Assembly: GCF_900112155.1 (NCBI RefSeq)
Contig: NZ_FOKQ01000013.1
Coordinates: forward strand, 44,018 to 108,017
DNA: 64,000 nucleotides
Origin: Hominimerdicola alba
GTDB taxonomy: Bacteria > Bacillota > Clostridia > Oscillospirales > Ruminococcaceae
Direction of reading: 5' to 3'
Of the stretch, positions 34,614 through 42,788 are shown piece by piece (positions within the stretch are counted from its first letter, which is position 1; every line of letters begins with the position of its first letter). Position numbers and translations under genes: made by a program. The notes beneath the pieces are model-generated. The model had not been told where the DNA came from. It ran no database searches and was given only the letters and a program-made list of their open reading frames with translations.

Positions 34614-35950
34614 TGGCTAAGAAAAAACATACAACTATCACTCATCCCCACTATGCGTGTGCTATTGGCGCAGCATATACAGTATCGGCTATCCCCGGGG
34701 CAGTTCCCGTGATCAACTGCGGACCGGGATGTGTGGATCAGCAGTATTTTACAATGTCATTCTGTAATGGCTTTCAGGGTTCTGCCGGTGCAGGCGGCGG
34801 AGATATCCCGGGTACTAATTCCGGCGAGAGTGAAATAGTTTTCGGCGGCGCAAAGAAACTGGACGGAGTTATAAAGTCAGCACTGAAAATCATGAAAGGC
34901 GATCTGTTCGTAGTACTGTCAGGATGTTCTCCACAGCTTGTGGGAGATGATGTCGCATCAGTAATAAAACCATACCGCGAACAAGGATATCCCATCGTTC
35001 ATGCAGAAGTTCCCGGATTCAAGGGAAATAACCTGTGGGCGCACGAGGAAGTCATTATCGCGATAATAGACCAGTTTGTTGGAGAAGCAAAGGGTGTACG
35101 CCGTCGCAAGAAGCTTATCAATCTCTGGATGGGAGCGCCTTATTTCAATACATTCTGGCGCGGAGATATCATTGAGATAAAACGTATACTCGAAGCAGCA
35201 GGATTTGAAGTAAATGTATTTTTCGGAAGTGAAAGCGCAGGTGTTTCAGAGTGGAAAAGCATCCCTAAGGCAGCCTTCAATCTTGTGCTTTCTCCGTGGC
35301 TTGATCTGAAAGTAGCTAAACACCTTGAAAAAAAATACGATCAACCTTATCTTCATATACCTGTTATCCCTGTGGGCGAGGAGGCTACAACTGCTTTTCT
35401 GCGTCAGGTAGTGGAATATGCAGGTATAGATAATACAAAGGCTGAGAAATTCATAGAAAAGGAAGCAAAAAGATACTACTATTTCTTAGACCATTTTGCA
35501 GACTTTTTCGCAGAATACTGGTTCGGATTCCCTTCAAGGTTTGCTATTGTCGGTGATGCGGCATACAATATCGCACTTTCAAAATTCCTTGCAGACCAGC
35601 TGGGACTGATACCTGTAGGACAGATAATTTCAGACAATACGCCGGTAAAATACCGAGAAGATGTTGCTGCTCTTTATAATGAGCTTTCCGAAGGTGTATA
35701 CGGAAACGTTGAGTTTATCGAAGACGGTTATCTCATAGAAAAGAAATTATCTGAATTTGATTTCGGCAACAGTACACCGCTTATTCTCGGCTCTTCATGG
35801 GAACAGGATGTGGCAAAGGAAAAGAATGCCGTGCTTGTGGAAGTAGGTACTATAGCCACAGAGGAAGTGGTTCTGAACCGTACATATATCGGATATACGG
35901 GAGCACTGCAATTCATTGAAAAAGTTTATTCCGCAGCGGTCAGCGGTTAA
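34613..35950 (+). CDS. NifK-like nitrogenase component 1 homologue (first pair)
   Basis: The 445-residue protein is the beta-type partner. C16 (PHYACAIGAAY), C40 (NCGPGC) and C105 (VLSGCSPQLVGDD) correspond by eye to P-cluster ligands C70, C95 and C153 of NifK. The family block SGESEIVFGGAKKL is present, and the C-terminal TYIGYTGALQFIEKVY matches the NifK end. It would form a heterotetramer with the product of the upstream gene, which it overlaps by one base (TAATG). It ends the operon at a strong bidirectional hairpin. Its length is shorter than NifK (about 520), lacking the long N-terminal arm. Confidence 0.85.
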   Translation: MAKKKHTTITHPHYACAIGAAYTVSAIPGAVPVINCGPGCVDQQYFTMSFCNGFQGSAGAGGGDIPGTNSGESEIVFGGAKKLDGVIKSALKIMKGDLFVVLSGCSPQLVGDDVASVIKPYREQGYPIVHAEVPGFKGNNLWAHEEVIIAIIDQFVGEAKGVRRRKKLINLWMGAPYFNTFWRGDIIEIKRILEAAGFEVNVFFGSESAGVSEWKSIPKAAFNLVLSPWLDLKVAKHLEKKYDQPYLHIPVIPVGEEATTAFLRQVVEYAGIDNTKAEKFIEKEAKRYYYFLDHFADFFAEYWFGFPSRFAIVGDAAYNIALSKFLADQLGLIPVGQIISDNTPVKYREDVAALYNELSEGVYGNVEFIEDGYLIEKKLSEFDFGNSTPLILGSSWEQDVAKEKNAVLVEVGTIATEEVVLNRTYIGYTGALQFIEKVYSAAVSG

Positions 35951-35965
35951 ATTGCAGATAATAAT

Positions 35966-35997
35966 AAAGCCTGAAAGCAGATAAGCTTTCAGGCTTT
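35966..35997. terminator. Bidirectional terminator between the NifK-like gene and the LysR gene
   Basis: AAAGCCTGAAAG and CTTTCAGGCTTT form a perfect 12-bp stem with an eight-base loop; the A and T flanks suit both converging transcripts. Confidence 0.85.
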
Positions 35998-36001
35998 GAT
36001 A

Positions 36002-36922
36002 CTATTCTCTTATTTCAAGCTCTTTTCTTACTTCCTCTAGAAATCTTTTTCCCATACTGCTCAGCGCATTGTTTTTCTTAATTATATATCCTATATTCAT
36101 ACTGCTCTGGATATTATCATCAGCTCTGAAAGGTATCACAATGAACTGATCGCCACAGAGCTTTTCGGAGTATATGCTCGAACACAATGTATACCCGTTC
36201 AGTCCTTCCATCAGATTCATCATTGTAGCACGGTCGGTAGCCTTTATGGTTTTCTGATAAGCGTGTTCTATGAGTATCTCTTCGGCGAAATATATCTCGT
36301 TTTCGCTCCCCTGTTCAAATGAAAGACAAGGATACGGGTCAAGCTGTTCAAAGCCAAGCTCTTTTTCCTTCGCAAGCGGATGCGATCTAGCAAGATAGAC
36401 ACTTGCGGAACAGACAATAAGTGAATGAAATTCAAGCTCGTTCTTTTTCAGCAGATTGTTTATCATACGCTGATTAGTTTCGCAGGTATAGATTATGCCT
36501 ATCTCGCTTTTCATAGTACTTACGTCTTTTATCACATTTGCCGTTGCGGTTTCTCTCAGTGCAAGGTCAAATTGGTTTGAATCGTAATGCTTTGCCATTT
36601 CTATGAAAGCCTTGACCGCAAAAGAGTAGTGCTGCATCGAAACAGCAAAGCGTCGGCGAATATTCGTTCCTTCGCCGTATTCTTCCATTACGTCTTCATA
36701 ATGTTGATATACACGTTTTATCTTTTGTAAGAATTCATCTCCCTCGGCTGTCGGAGTAACACCTTTATGCGTGCGGTGAAATATCTGTATTCCCAGCTCG
36801 TTTTCAGCATCCCGCACAGCGCCTGTAAGGGTGGGCTGTGCTATGAATAATTTTTCGGCAGCTTTATTCATTGAGCGTGATTCGGATATGGTAAGAAGAT
36901 AATTGATCTGCTGTAAAGTCAT
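36002..36922 (-). CDS. LysR-family transcriptional regulator
   Basis: The 306-residue regulator has the classic N-terminal winged helix-turn-helix, MTLQQINYLLTISESRSMNK followed by AAEKLFIAQPTLTGAVRDAE, a linker helix, and a two-lobe effector-binding domain. LysR proteins such as CysB and Cbl control sulfur assimilation in many bacteria, and this one is convergent with the first nitrogenase-like operon, so it is a candidate regulator of the island (inference). The effector cannot be inferred. GAGGTG precedes the ATG. Confidence 0.9.
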   Translation of the reverse strand: MTLQQINYLLTISESRSMNKAAEKLFIAQPTLTGAVRDAENELGIQIFHRTHKGVTPTAEGDEFLQKIKRVYQHYEDVMEEYGEGTNIRRRFAVSMQHYSFAVKAFIEMAKHYDSNQFDLALRETATANVIKDVSTMKSEIGIIYTCETNQRMINNLLKKNELEFHSLIVCSASVYLARSHPLAKEKELGFEQLDPYPCLSFEQGSENEIYFAEEILIEHAYQKTIKATDRATMMNLMEGLNGYTLCSSIYSEKLCGDQFIVIPFRADDNIQSSMNIGYIIKKNNALSSMGKRFLEEVRKELEIRE

Positions 36923-37329
36923 AAAACACCTCGCAATAATGAATGATCATAAATAAGCATACTTCAAACATAGTTCAGTAGCAATATATTTATCATAAAT
37001 TATAATACATGATCATATTATAGCCCTATATTCCCACCTTTTCAATGTGCTTAGTATGAATTTTTGCTTAATTATATCATGCTTGACCTTACAAGTCGAT
37101 CAGCAGAAACAGGGTTCTGAAATAATTAACAAGAAAAGAGAAACTTAATATTTTAATGAGATACGGTTGAAAAAAGATGTGAAGGCGTAACTTAGTGCGT
37201 GATCGTCGGTTTTGTAGATCCCGGGGATATGATCCATACAAAGGGTATTCATTTTTCTGTTATTTTACTTTCTCATAAGCTCCATCAACTATTTCCCTAA
37301 ATGTGTTCGGCGTGAAAGCCAGCCGTTTA
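36923..37329. other. Intergenic region between the LysR gene and a decayed ORF
   Basis: About 400 bases. The first 120 are A/T-rich with a dyad TGATCA pattern (ATGATCAT near 36943 and again near 37010) that could be LysR sites. A 24-codon minus-strand stretch ending at 37260 (NKRLAFTPNTFREIVDGAYE, then KVK and stop) looks like the end of a lost protein gene of unknown family. Nothing else is recognised. Confidence 0.35.
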
Positions 37330-37358
37330 TTGACTATTGCAGTTAGCTATGATATAAT
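37330..37358 (+). promoter_or_regulatory. Candidate sigma-A promoter
   Basis: TTGACT (37330-37335) and TATAAT (37353-37358) are 17 bases apart, with an extended -10 TGA. It lies 35 bases before the decayed ORF at 37394 and may now serve the genes from 37730 onward. Confidence 0.55.
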
Positions 37359-37393
37359 TGGCATATATCTTTTTGATTGAGAGTAACATCACT

Positions 37394-37613
37394 ATGCCAA
37401 AAGAAAGCTATTGGAAGCTGCTCAGCGAAAAATAATTTGAATGGAAAAAACGCTACCGATCAATTCTTTCAACTTCAAGAACGTATTCGTAAAGACAGCC
37501 GTGCAATTGTTTTCGATCTGCCCGGCAGATTCCGCAGAAATGATATGCACATGAACATTACGGCGCTGCTGAATAACGGCGTTATCACGCTTGACGATCT
37601 TTCCGAAAGTTAA
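37394..37613 (+). pseudogene. Small frameshifted gene of unknown family
   Basis: An ATG at 37394 begins MPKESYWKLLSEK and then meets a stop at 37433. Another frame continues with protein-like sequence (NGKNATDQFFQLQERIRKDS, then RAIVFDLPGRFRRNDMHMNI) to a stop at 37613 after LDDLSES. A one-base indel in the A-rich stretch GAAAAATAAT would join the parts into a protein of about 72 residues. I do not recognise the family. Confidence 0.4.
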
Positions 37614-37729
37614 GAAAATGGCGTGATCTCTTATCCTGAATAATACTTAGTGACTGAAGAAAGAAATAACATAAAACTGAAAATCGAAACGGAGATGTCT
37701 TTTTGGAAACAATAAACGGAGAATGGATC

Positions 37730-38461
37730 ATGAAAGGCTGCGCGGAAAATGACCCGCAGCGCCTTAAAACAGTTGATGATCTCCTGTCCCTTGTTAGCAG
37801 TATAGGATTTCTGCCGCTGTTTGAAAGCGGTATCACCGGATTTTCCGTTGAAGAACGCACGACTGCCGCTTCATGGTGGACGGGCAACGCCGATACAGAC
37901 CCGTGGGAATGGCGAATAATTCTTTCGGCTCACCCCGAGATCGCATACGGTAAGTTCTTCGATAAAAGAGCCGGATTTATCCACAAGGACTTCTTCCCTG
38001 TATTTGCAAACTATCGTAGGAACGGATATGATTTTGAAGCCATGTTTGACGATGAGCTTGCTTCCTATCGTGCAAAGAAGGTAATGGACGCTTTTAAGCT
38101 GAATGATGAATCAGTCGGAAAAGAAATAATGAGCAACGAACTGAAAGATATTGCCGGTTTCGGGAAAAACGGCACTGAAAAGAATTTCAGTGGGATCTTA
38201 ACGGAGCTGCAAATGCAAACATATCTCATAATGTCTGATTTCAGTCAGAAGAAAAACAAAAAAGGTGAAACCTATGGCTGGCACATAGCGGTAATGGGAA
38301 CTCCCGAAACAAAATGGGGATATGACTTCACAACATCCGCTTACCATGAAAAGCCAGGTGAGTCGTGGGAAAAGATAGTATCACAGGTAAAGTGTTTCTT
38401 TCGCGATGCCGATGAAAAGCAGATCAAGAAACTGCTTGCGATCAAGTATCCCGGAACGTAA
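37730..38461 (+). CDS. Hypothetical protein (resembles proteins labelled AlkZ-related)
   Basis: The 243-residue soluble protein has conserved-looking blocks: IGFLPLFESGITGFSVEERT, ASWWTGNADTDPWEWR, AYGKFFDKRAGFIHKDFFPV, ELKDIAGFGKNGTEKNFSGI and TYLIMSDFSQKKNKKGETYG. From memory, proteins with this pattern in gut Firmicutes are often named AlkZ-related (a DNA-glycosylase-like winged-helix family), but no catalytic evidence is visible. Two starts have equal GGAG sites: TTG at 37703 and ATG at 37730; the ATG was preferred. It precedes the amidase gene by 64 bases. Confidence 0.6.
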   Translation: MKGCAENDPQRLKTVDDLLSLVSSIGFLPLFESGITGFSVEERTTAASWWTGNADTDPWEWRIILSAHPEIAYGKFFDKRAGFIHKDFFPVFANYRRNGYDFEAMFDDELASYRAKKVMDAFKLNDESVGKEIMSNELKDIAGFGKNGTEKNFSGILTELQMQTYLIMSDFSQKKNKKGETYGWHIAVMGTPETKWGYDFTTSAYHEKPGESWEKIVSQVKCFFRDADEKQIKKLLAIKYPGT

Positions 38462-38525
38462 ACTCTGTCTTCAATAAGAAATAATAAAGAGTGATAATAT
38501 AAAAACACCATCCGGAGGAATCAGT

Positions 38526-39323
38526 ATGAAACTAGCATTATGTCAGATGCAGCCCTGCGAAAGGGTTCGGGAAAATATGGAACAAAGCCTGCGATATATC
38601 CGTGAGGCAGCCGAAAACGGTGCTGACCTGATACTGTTTCCTGAAGTACAGCTCACGCCGTTTTTTCCGCAGTTTCCGGGACAGGATGTGTCCGCTTTCG
38701 CTGTTACAATGAACAGCGATACCGTCCGCGCGTTTCAGAATGTATGCCGTGAATGCAAGATCATGGCTGTGCCGAATTTGTACCTGCGGGAAAATGACAA
38801 ATATTTCGATGCCAGCATATTGATCGGTGCAGACGGCAGTATCATCGGTTTACAGAAGATGGTCCACATCGCACAGGCTGAGCAGTTTTACGAGCAGGAC
38901 TACTATACGCCATCCGATGATGGCTTCAAGGTGTTTGACACGCCATTCGGCAAAATAGGAATTGTTGTCTGCTTTGACCGTCATTACCCCGAGAGTATCC
39001 GAACGGAAGCACTATTGGGTGCCGATCTCATTCTCATTCCGACTGTCAACACGAAAGCAGAACCTTCTGAAATGTTCGAATGTGAAGTACGAGTGCAGGC
39101 GTTCCAGAATTCAGTTGCTATCGCTATGTGCAACCGTGTCGGACGGGAGGACGATATGCATTTTTCAGGCGAGTCCATAGTCACCGATGCAAACGGTTCG
39201 GTGATCGCCAAGGCTGAAGATACGGCACAGCTTCTATATGCGGAGTTTGACATTTCCCAGTCACAAATTATCCGAGATAAGCGTCCTTATACTCAGCTTC
39301 GCCGGAATGAATTTTACTTATAA
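38526..39323 (+). CDS. Carbon-nitrogen hydrolase (nitrilase superfamily amidase)
   Basis: The 265-residue enzyme shows the nitrilase-superfamily Glu-Lys-Cys triad: Glu in ILFPEVQLTPF, Lys in IIGLQKMVHI and Cys in GIVVCFDRHYPES. It should hydrolyse an amide or N-carbamoyl bond in the cytosol. Substrate is unknown; small omega-amidases and N-carbamoyl hydrolases share this length, and an omega-amidase would fit beside the aminotransferase-fold enzyme encoded 12 bases downstream, for example in sulfur amino acid salvage (inference). CCGGAGGA precedes the ATG. Confidence 0.88.
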   Translation: MKLALCQMQPCERVRENMEQSLRYIREAAENGADLILFPEVQLTPFFPQFPGQDVSAFAVTMNSDTVRAFQNVCRECKIMAVPNLYLRENDKYFDASILIGADGSIIGLQKMVHIAQAEQFYEQDYYTPSDDGFKVFDTPFGKIGIVVCFDRHYPESIRTEALLGADLILIPTVNTKAEPSEMFECEVRVQAFQNSVAIAMCNRVGREDDMHFSGESIVTDANGSVIAKAEDTAQLLYAEFDISQSQIIRDKRPYTQLRRNEFYL

Positions 39324-39335
39324 GGAGCATTTACA

Positions 39336-40508
39336 ATGAACTATGATTTTGACCATATAACCGACCGCAGCGGAACGGATTCCCTGAAATGGAACACGGC
39401 TCCGGGAGAGCTTCCCATGTGGGTGGCGGATATGGATTTTCCTGCTGCACCTACTGTTCTGGAAGCATTGCAGAAACGTCTTTCCAACGGGGTATTAGGC
39501 TATTCCGACATTCCCGATGAATGGTATGGAGCGTATTCATCATGGTGGACGAAGCGACATGGGGTAAACTTTCAAAGATCGCACCTGCTGTTCAGCCCTG
39601 GAGTTCTGCCGACTATCTGTACCGCTATTCAGGAGCTGACAGATGCAGGAGATAATATCGTTGTGTTTTCGCCTGTTTATAACTGCTTTTATGACTGCAT
39701 AACCAGCAACAGACGAACTGTGCTGGAATGTCCGCTGACCGAGGAAGATCTGACATACTGCATTGACTTCACACTTCTCGAACAGCAGTTCAGTCTGCCG
39801 CAGACGACCATGCTGCTTCTGAGCAATCCGCACAATCCCACGGGAAATATCTGGGACAAGGATACCTTAGCGCACATCGGAGATCTCGCCAGAAAGCATA
39901 ATGTGATCGTTCTATCGGATGAGATACACTGCGACCTTACAGATCCCGATATCTGCTATGTACCTTATCTTTCTGCATCTCCCCAGCGGGCTGAAAACAG
40001 TATTATCTGTATTTCCCCGACCAAGACATTCAATCTTGCGGGGATACAGACCTCGGCTGTTGTTGTTCCCGACAGCAATCTACGCCGTAAGATCCGTGAC
40101 GGACTTCATTCACGGCGCATCGATTATCCAAACCTCTTTGCGGCACAGGCAGCAGTTGCGGCTTTTACAAACGGCGGAGAATGGCTCGACGAGTTGCGAA
40201 AGTATCTGTATGGGAACAAAGAGCTTGTGCGTGATTTTCTGATATCAAACCTGCCCGAAATAAAGTTAACGCCCTCGCAGGCTACATATCTTCTCTGGCT
40301 CGATGCCCGTGCTTTGAAACCCGATCCTGGAATGACCCTTGCGCAAAGCATACGCAGACGGACAGGGTTATATCTCTCCGAGGGGACACAGTTCGGTACG
40401 GGCGGCAAGGGATTCCTGCGAATGAATATCGCCTGCCCGCGCAGCATGGTTCGGGACGGACTGGAGCGTCTTGCACGGGCGGTTTCGGAAATGACGGCTT
40501 CTGAATAA
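39336..40508 (+). CDS. MalY/PatB-type cystathionine beta-lyase (C-S lyase)
   Basis: This fold-type I PLP enzyme of the MalY/PatB group releases thiols or sulfide from cysteine S-conjugates such as cystathionine. The 390-residue protein has the group's N-terminal signature GTDSLKWNTAPGELPMWVAD MDF, the substrate loop SNPHNPTGNIW, LSDEIHCDL and the PLP Lys in ISPTKTFNLAGIQ. It lies in an operon with the amidase gene and close to transporters for sulfur compounds, which supports a role in releasing sulfur. Aminotransferase activity is possible but less typical of this subgroup. Confidence 0.88.
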   Translation: MNYDFDHITDRSGTDSLKWNTAPGELPMWVADMDFPAAPTVLEALQKRLSNGVLGYSDIPDEWYGAYSSWWTKRHGVNFQRSHLLFSPGVLPTICTAIQELTDAGDNIVVFSPVYNCFYDCITSNRRTVLECPLTEEDLTYCIDFTLLEQQFSLPQTTMLLLSNPHNPTGNIWDKDTLAHIGDLARKHNVIVLSDEIHCDLTDPDICYVPYLSASPQRAENSIICISPTKTFNLAGIQTSAVVVPDSNLRRKIRDGLHSRRIDYPNLFAAQAAVAAFTNGGEWLDELRKYLYGNKELVRDFLISNLPEIKLTPSQATYLLWLDARALKPDPGMTLAQSIRRRTGLYLSEGTQFGTGGKGFLRMNIACPRSMVRDGLERLARAVSEMTASE

Positions 40509-40530
40509 AAAAATATTCCTTAACAATTAT

Positions 40531-40554
40531 AGGGACTGCTTCGCGGCAGTCCCT
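40531..40554 (+). terminator. Terminator after the C-S lyase gene
   Basis: GGGACTGC...GCAGTCCC is a perfect 8-bp stem followed by TTATCTTTTT. Confidence 0.8.
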
Positions 40555-40620
40555 TATCTTTTTGCCATAGTATTCATTCTGCCGATCGACAAAGTCGATT
40601 TATTCAAGTTATGTATATCA

Positions 40621-40800
40621 TTACATCGCTCCGATAGATTTAACCCACTTTTTCAGTTCGGTGACCGAAGTGTTTGCTGCGAATCGCTTTCCTTAATTGA
40701 TAACTGCCGTATCAGAAACGCTGATTTTCAGTTTCTTTGTAAAATTGCCCATTCCGCTTGAACCGGATGTTGCAAACAGAACTTCTGCTGTTCTTATCCT
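40621..40800 (-). pseudogene. Flavodoxin C-terminal remnant
   Basis: On the minus strand a frame without a start reads LFATSGSSGMGNFTKKLKIS, then VSDTAVIN, an internal TAA stop, and GKRFAANTSVTELKKWVKSI with GAM and a stop at 40621. The first part is the ATSGSSG loop and the last part the terminal helix typical of short-chain flavodoxins. The in-frame stop and the missing FMN phosphate loop show a dead gene. The upstream limit is uncertain. A flavodoxin next to nitrogenase-like genes is notable, as flavodoxin commonly feeds electrons to such enzymes. Confidence 0.5.
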
Positions 40801-40857
40801 GCCAGTTTCTGTATTTTCAGAATACGATATCACTTTTCAGTCTTCATGTCAAGTAGC

Positions 40858-40869
40858 GATAACGTTATC
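40858..40869. promoter_or_regulatory. Palindromic site GATAACGTTATC, distal copy upstream of metNIQ
   Basis: A perfect 12-bp palindrome. It is the best match of the site family found at 40945, 41089, 52370 and 52515, about 254 bases upstream of the metNIQ -35 box. Confidence 0.55.
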
Positions 40870-40944
40870 CGCCTTGCAATGATTTTTGACGCAGCAAAAA
40901 TATATCTTATCCCGAATTTGCTGAATTATAGGCGTATAAAAGAT

Positions 40945-40956
40945 GACCACGTTATC
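40945..40956. promoter_or_regulatory. AACGTTATC-type site, middle copy upstream of metNIQ
   Basis: GACCACGTTATC has two differences from the perfect palindrome. It is centred 144 bases upstream of the promoter-proximal copy at 41089-41100, the same distance (145) as between the two copies upstream of the nitrogenase-like operon. Confidence 0.5.
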
Positions 40957-41088
40957 ACATAAACTTATCTCGAATGCGCTTGTTTACAAAATATTCATTT
41001 GCCAAGTTGATATGAAATGTTATTTCACAGAATAGTTTACATTTAGTTTTAAAAAAATGACATCATCGGCATTTGCAGCTTTCTCAGT

Positions 41089-41100
41089 GACAACGTTATC
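41089..41100. promoter_or_regulatory. AACGTTATC-type site next to the metNIQ promoter
   Basis: GACAACGTTATC ends exactly 11 bases before the -35 box at 41112. The same 11-base gap occurs at the nitrogenase-like operon promoter. The position, centred near -52, suits an activator. Confidence 0.6.
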
Positions 41101-41111
41101 TCATTTTCGGA

Positions 41112-41140
41112 TTGACGGTATGAAAAAAACGTGATATAAA
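41112..41140 (+). promoter_or_regulatory. Candidate sigma-A promoter of the first metNIQ-type operon
   Basis: TTGACG (41112-41117) and TATAAA (41135-41140) are 17 bases apart. The leader of about 80 bases shows no SAM riboswitch. Confidence 0.6.
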
Positions 41141-41225
41141 TATAATCAATCAATATAACAGCGATTTATAAATTCATTCTATATCAGCTTATAGAAAAGC
41201 CTTAGCAGAAACGAGGTAATACCAT

Positions 41226-42014
41226 ATGAGTGCGTATATAAGGACAGAAAACTTATATAAATCATTCTATAATAAGAAAGAGAAAAATGATGTGCTGAAA
41301 GGCATAGATCTTAATATAAACAAAGGCGAAATATTCGGCATAGTAGGTTTTTCGGGAGCAGGTAAATCTACGCTGGTGCGTTGTATAAACCGCCTGGAAG
41401 AACCAGACAGCGGAAAGGTCTGGATAGGCGATACCGAGATAACAGCACTGAACAAAAAACAGCTTGCAGAAAGACGCAAAAAGATAGGCATGGTATTCCA
41501 GCAGTTCAATCTTTTCGATTCGATGACGGTGTTCCAGAATATCGCATATCCGCTGAAGCTGGTCAAAACTCCCAAAAAGGAGATAGAATCCAAAGTGGAT
41601 AAGCTGTTAAAGCTTGTAGGTCTTTCTGATAAGAAATACGCATATCCCGGCTCTCTTTCAGGCGGTCAGAAACAGCGCGTAGGAATAGCAAGAGCCCTTG
41701 CCAACGATCCCGATGTTCTGCTTTCGGACGAAGCAACAAGTGCTCTCGACCCGCAGTCAACACTTTCGATACTTGACCTGCTGGAACAAGTCAACAAAGA
41801 ACTGGGTGTAACTATAATAATGATAACCCACGAGCTTGAAGCTGCAAAGCGGATATGCAGCAAGGTAGCAGTGCTTGAAAACGGAGTTATAACCGAGAGC
41901 GGAAAAACAAGCGATATCTTTCTCGATCCCCAAAGCTCAACAGGAAAGATATTCCTTGAGGTATACAAAGAGTTCAGACAGAATGAAACATTTACAGGAG
42001 GTGGCGGAATATGA
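41226..42014 (+). CDS. Methionine-type ABC transporter ATP-binding protein lacking the NIL domain (MetN-like)
   Basis: The 262-residue ATPase has Walker A GFSGAGKST, the Q-loop VFQQFNLFDS, the signature LSGGQKQR, Walker B VLLSDEATSALDPQ and the H-loop MITHELEAAKRIC; the last two sequences are typical of MetN. The family normally has a C-terminal NIL domain that binds methionine and inhibits transport. It is absent here: the protein ends about 15 residues after the nucleotide-binding domain. The next two genes encode permease and binding protein. The substrate may be a sulfur compound other than methionine (inference). Confidence 0.9.
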   Translation: MSAYIRTENLYKSFYNKKEKNDVLKGIDLNINKGEIFGIVGFSGAGKSTLVRCINRLEEPDSGKVWIGDTEITALNKKQLAERRKKIGMVFQQFNLFDSMTVFQNIAYPLKLVKTPKKEIESKVDKLLKLVGLSDKKYAYPGSLSGGQKQRVGIARALANDPDVLLSDEATSALDPQSTLSILDLLEQVNKELGVTIIMITHELEAAKRICSKVAVLENGVITESGKTSDIFLDPQSSTGKIFLEVYKEFRQNETFTGGGGI

Positions 42015-42721
42015 GTTTTTTGAAATACTCGTTCTGGGAAGTTGTAAAGCACGCATTCAGCAAAGAGGTGTGGGATACGGTATTCCCCGCTGTATGGGAT
42101 ACCTTATATATGGTAGCTCTCAGTGCAGTGATAACCCTTGTGCTTGGTATCCTGTTGGGAATAGGACTTTCGGTGATATCCAAGGATGGCGTAAGACCAG
42201 TACCGGTGCTTAACGAAACAGCGGGAACGATCGTGAACTGTCTGCGTTCACTTCCATCGATGATAATGATAATTGTAACGCTTCCGCTGGCAAGGGCGCT
42301 GTTGGGACAAAGCTACGGATCAAATGCTTGTATCATAGCTCTTGCGGCAAGCTGTATACCAATGTATGCAAGACTGGTTCAGGGCGCATTCGTCGAGATA
42401 CCAAAGGGCAAGATAGAAGCCGCAAAGGCTATGGGATCAAGTTCAGCAGCGATAGTCTTCCGTATAATGCTCCCCGAAGCCATACCTTCTATAATAAGAG
42501 GTTTCACGGTAGCACTTATCGGTATAATCTCCATGACAGCACTTGCCGGAAATTTCGGTGCAGGCGGCATAGGCGATATTGCAGTGCGCTTCGGATTCAA
42601 CAGATTTTATCATGATATGCTGATAGCTTCCGTACTGGTGCTGATCGTAATGGTACAGGTCGCTCAGCTGGCGGGAGATCTTATCTCCAACCTTATACTC
42701 AGGAAAAGACATCTCATTTAG
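42011..42721 (+). CDS. Methionine-type ABC transporter permease (MetI-like)
   Basis: The 236-residue protein has about five helices and the MetI signature EAAKAMGSSSAAIVFRIMLP, preceded by LRSLPSMIMIIVTLPLARAL and followed by GNFGAGGIGDIAVRFGFNRF. It forms the channel for the MetQ-like ligand. AGGAGGTGGCGG before the ATG overlaps the end of the ATPase gene, and the two genes overlap by four bases. Confidence 0.92.
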   Translation: MSFLKYSFWEVVKHAFSKEVWDTVFPAVWDTLYMVALSAVITLVLGILLGIGLSVISKDGVRPVPVLNETAGTIVNCLRSLPSMIMIIVTLPLARALLGQSYGSNACIIALAASCIPMYARLVQGAFVEIPKGKIEAAKAMGSSSAAIVFRIMLPEAIPSIIRGFTVALIGIISMTALAGNFGAGGIGDIAVRFGFNRFYHDMLIASVLVLIVMVQVAQLAGDLISNLILRKRHLI

Positions 42722-42788
42722 CAACAAACGGCAAAAGTCGTTATATATAAAAGAAAAGTAAAATGAAAACACTTAGGAGGAAATTATT

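Noticed and set aside
36002..36922. LysR protein as the binder of the AACGTTATC sites
   Set aside because: LysR sites usually follow a T-N11-A pattern and the gene is not adjacent to either promoter; the link is unsupported though not excluded.
41141..41225. SAM riboswitch or T-box in the leader of the first metNIQ operon
   Set aside because: The leader is short and A/T-rich, without the conserved S-box core or a T-box sequence; control by protein sites fits better.
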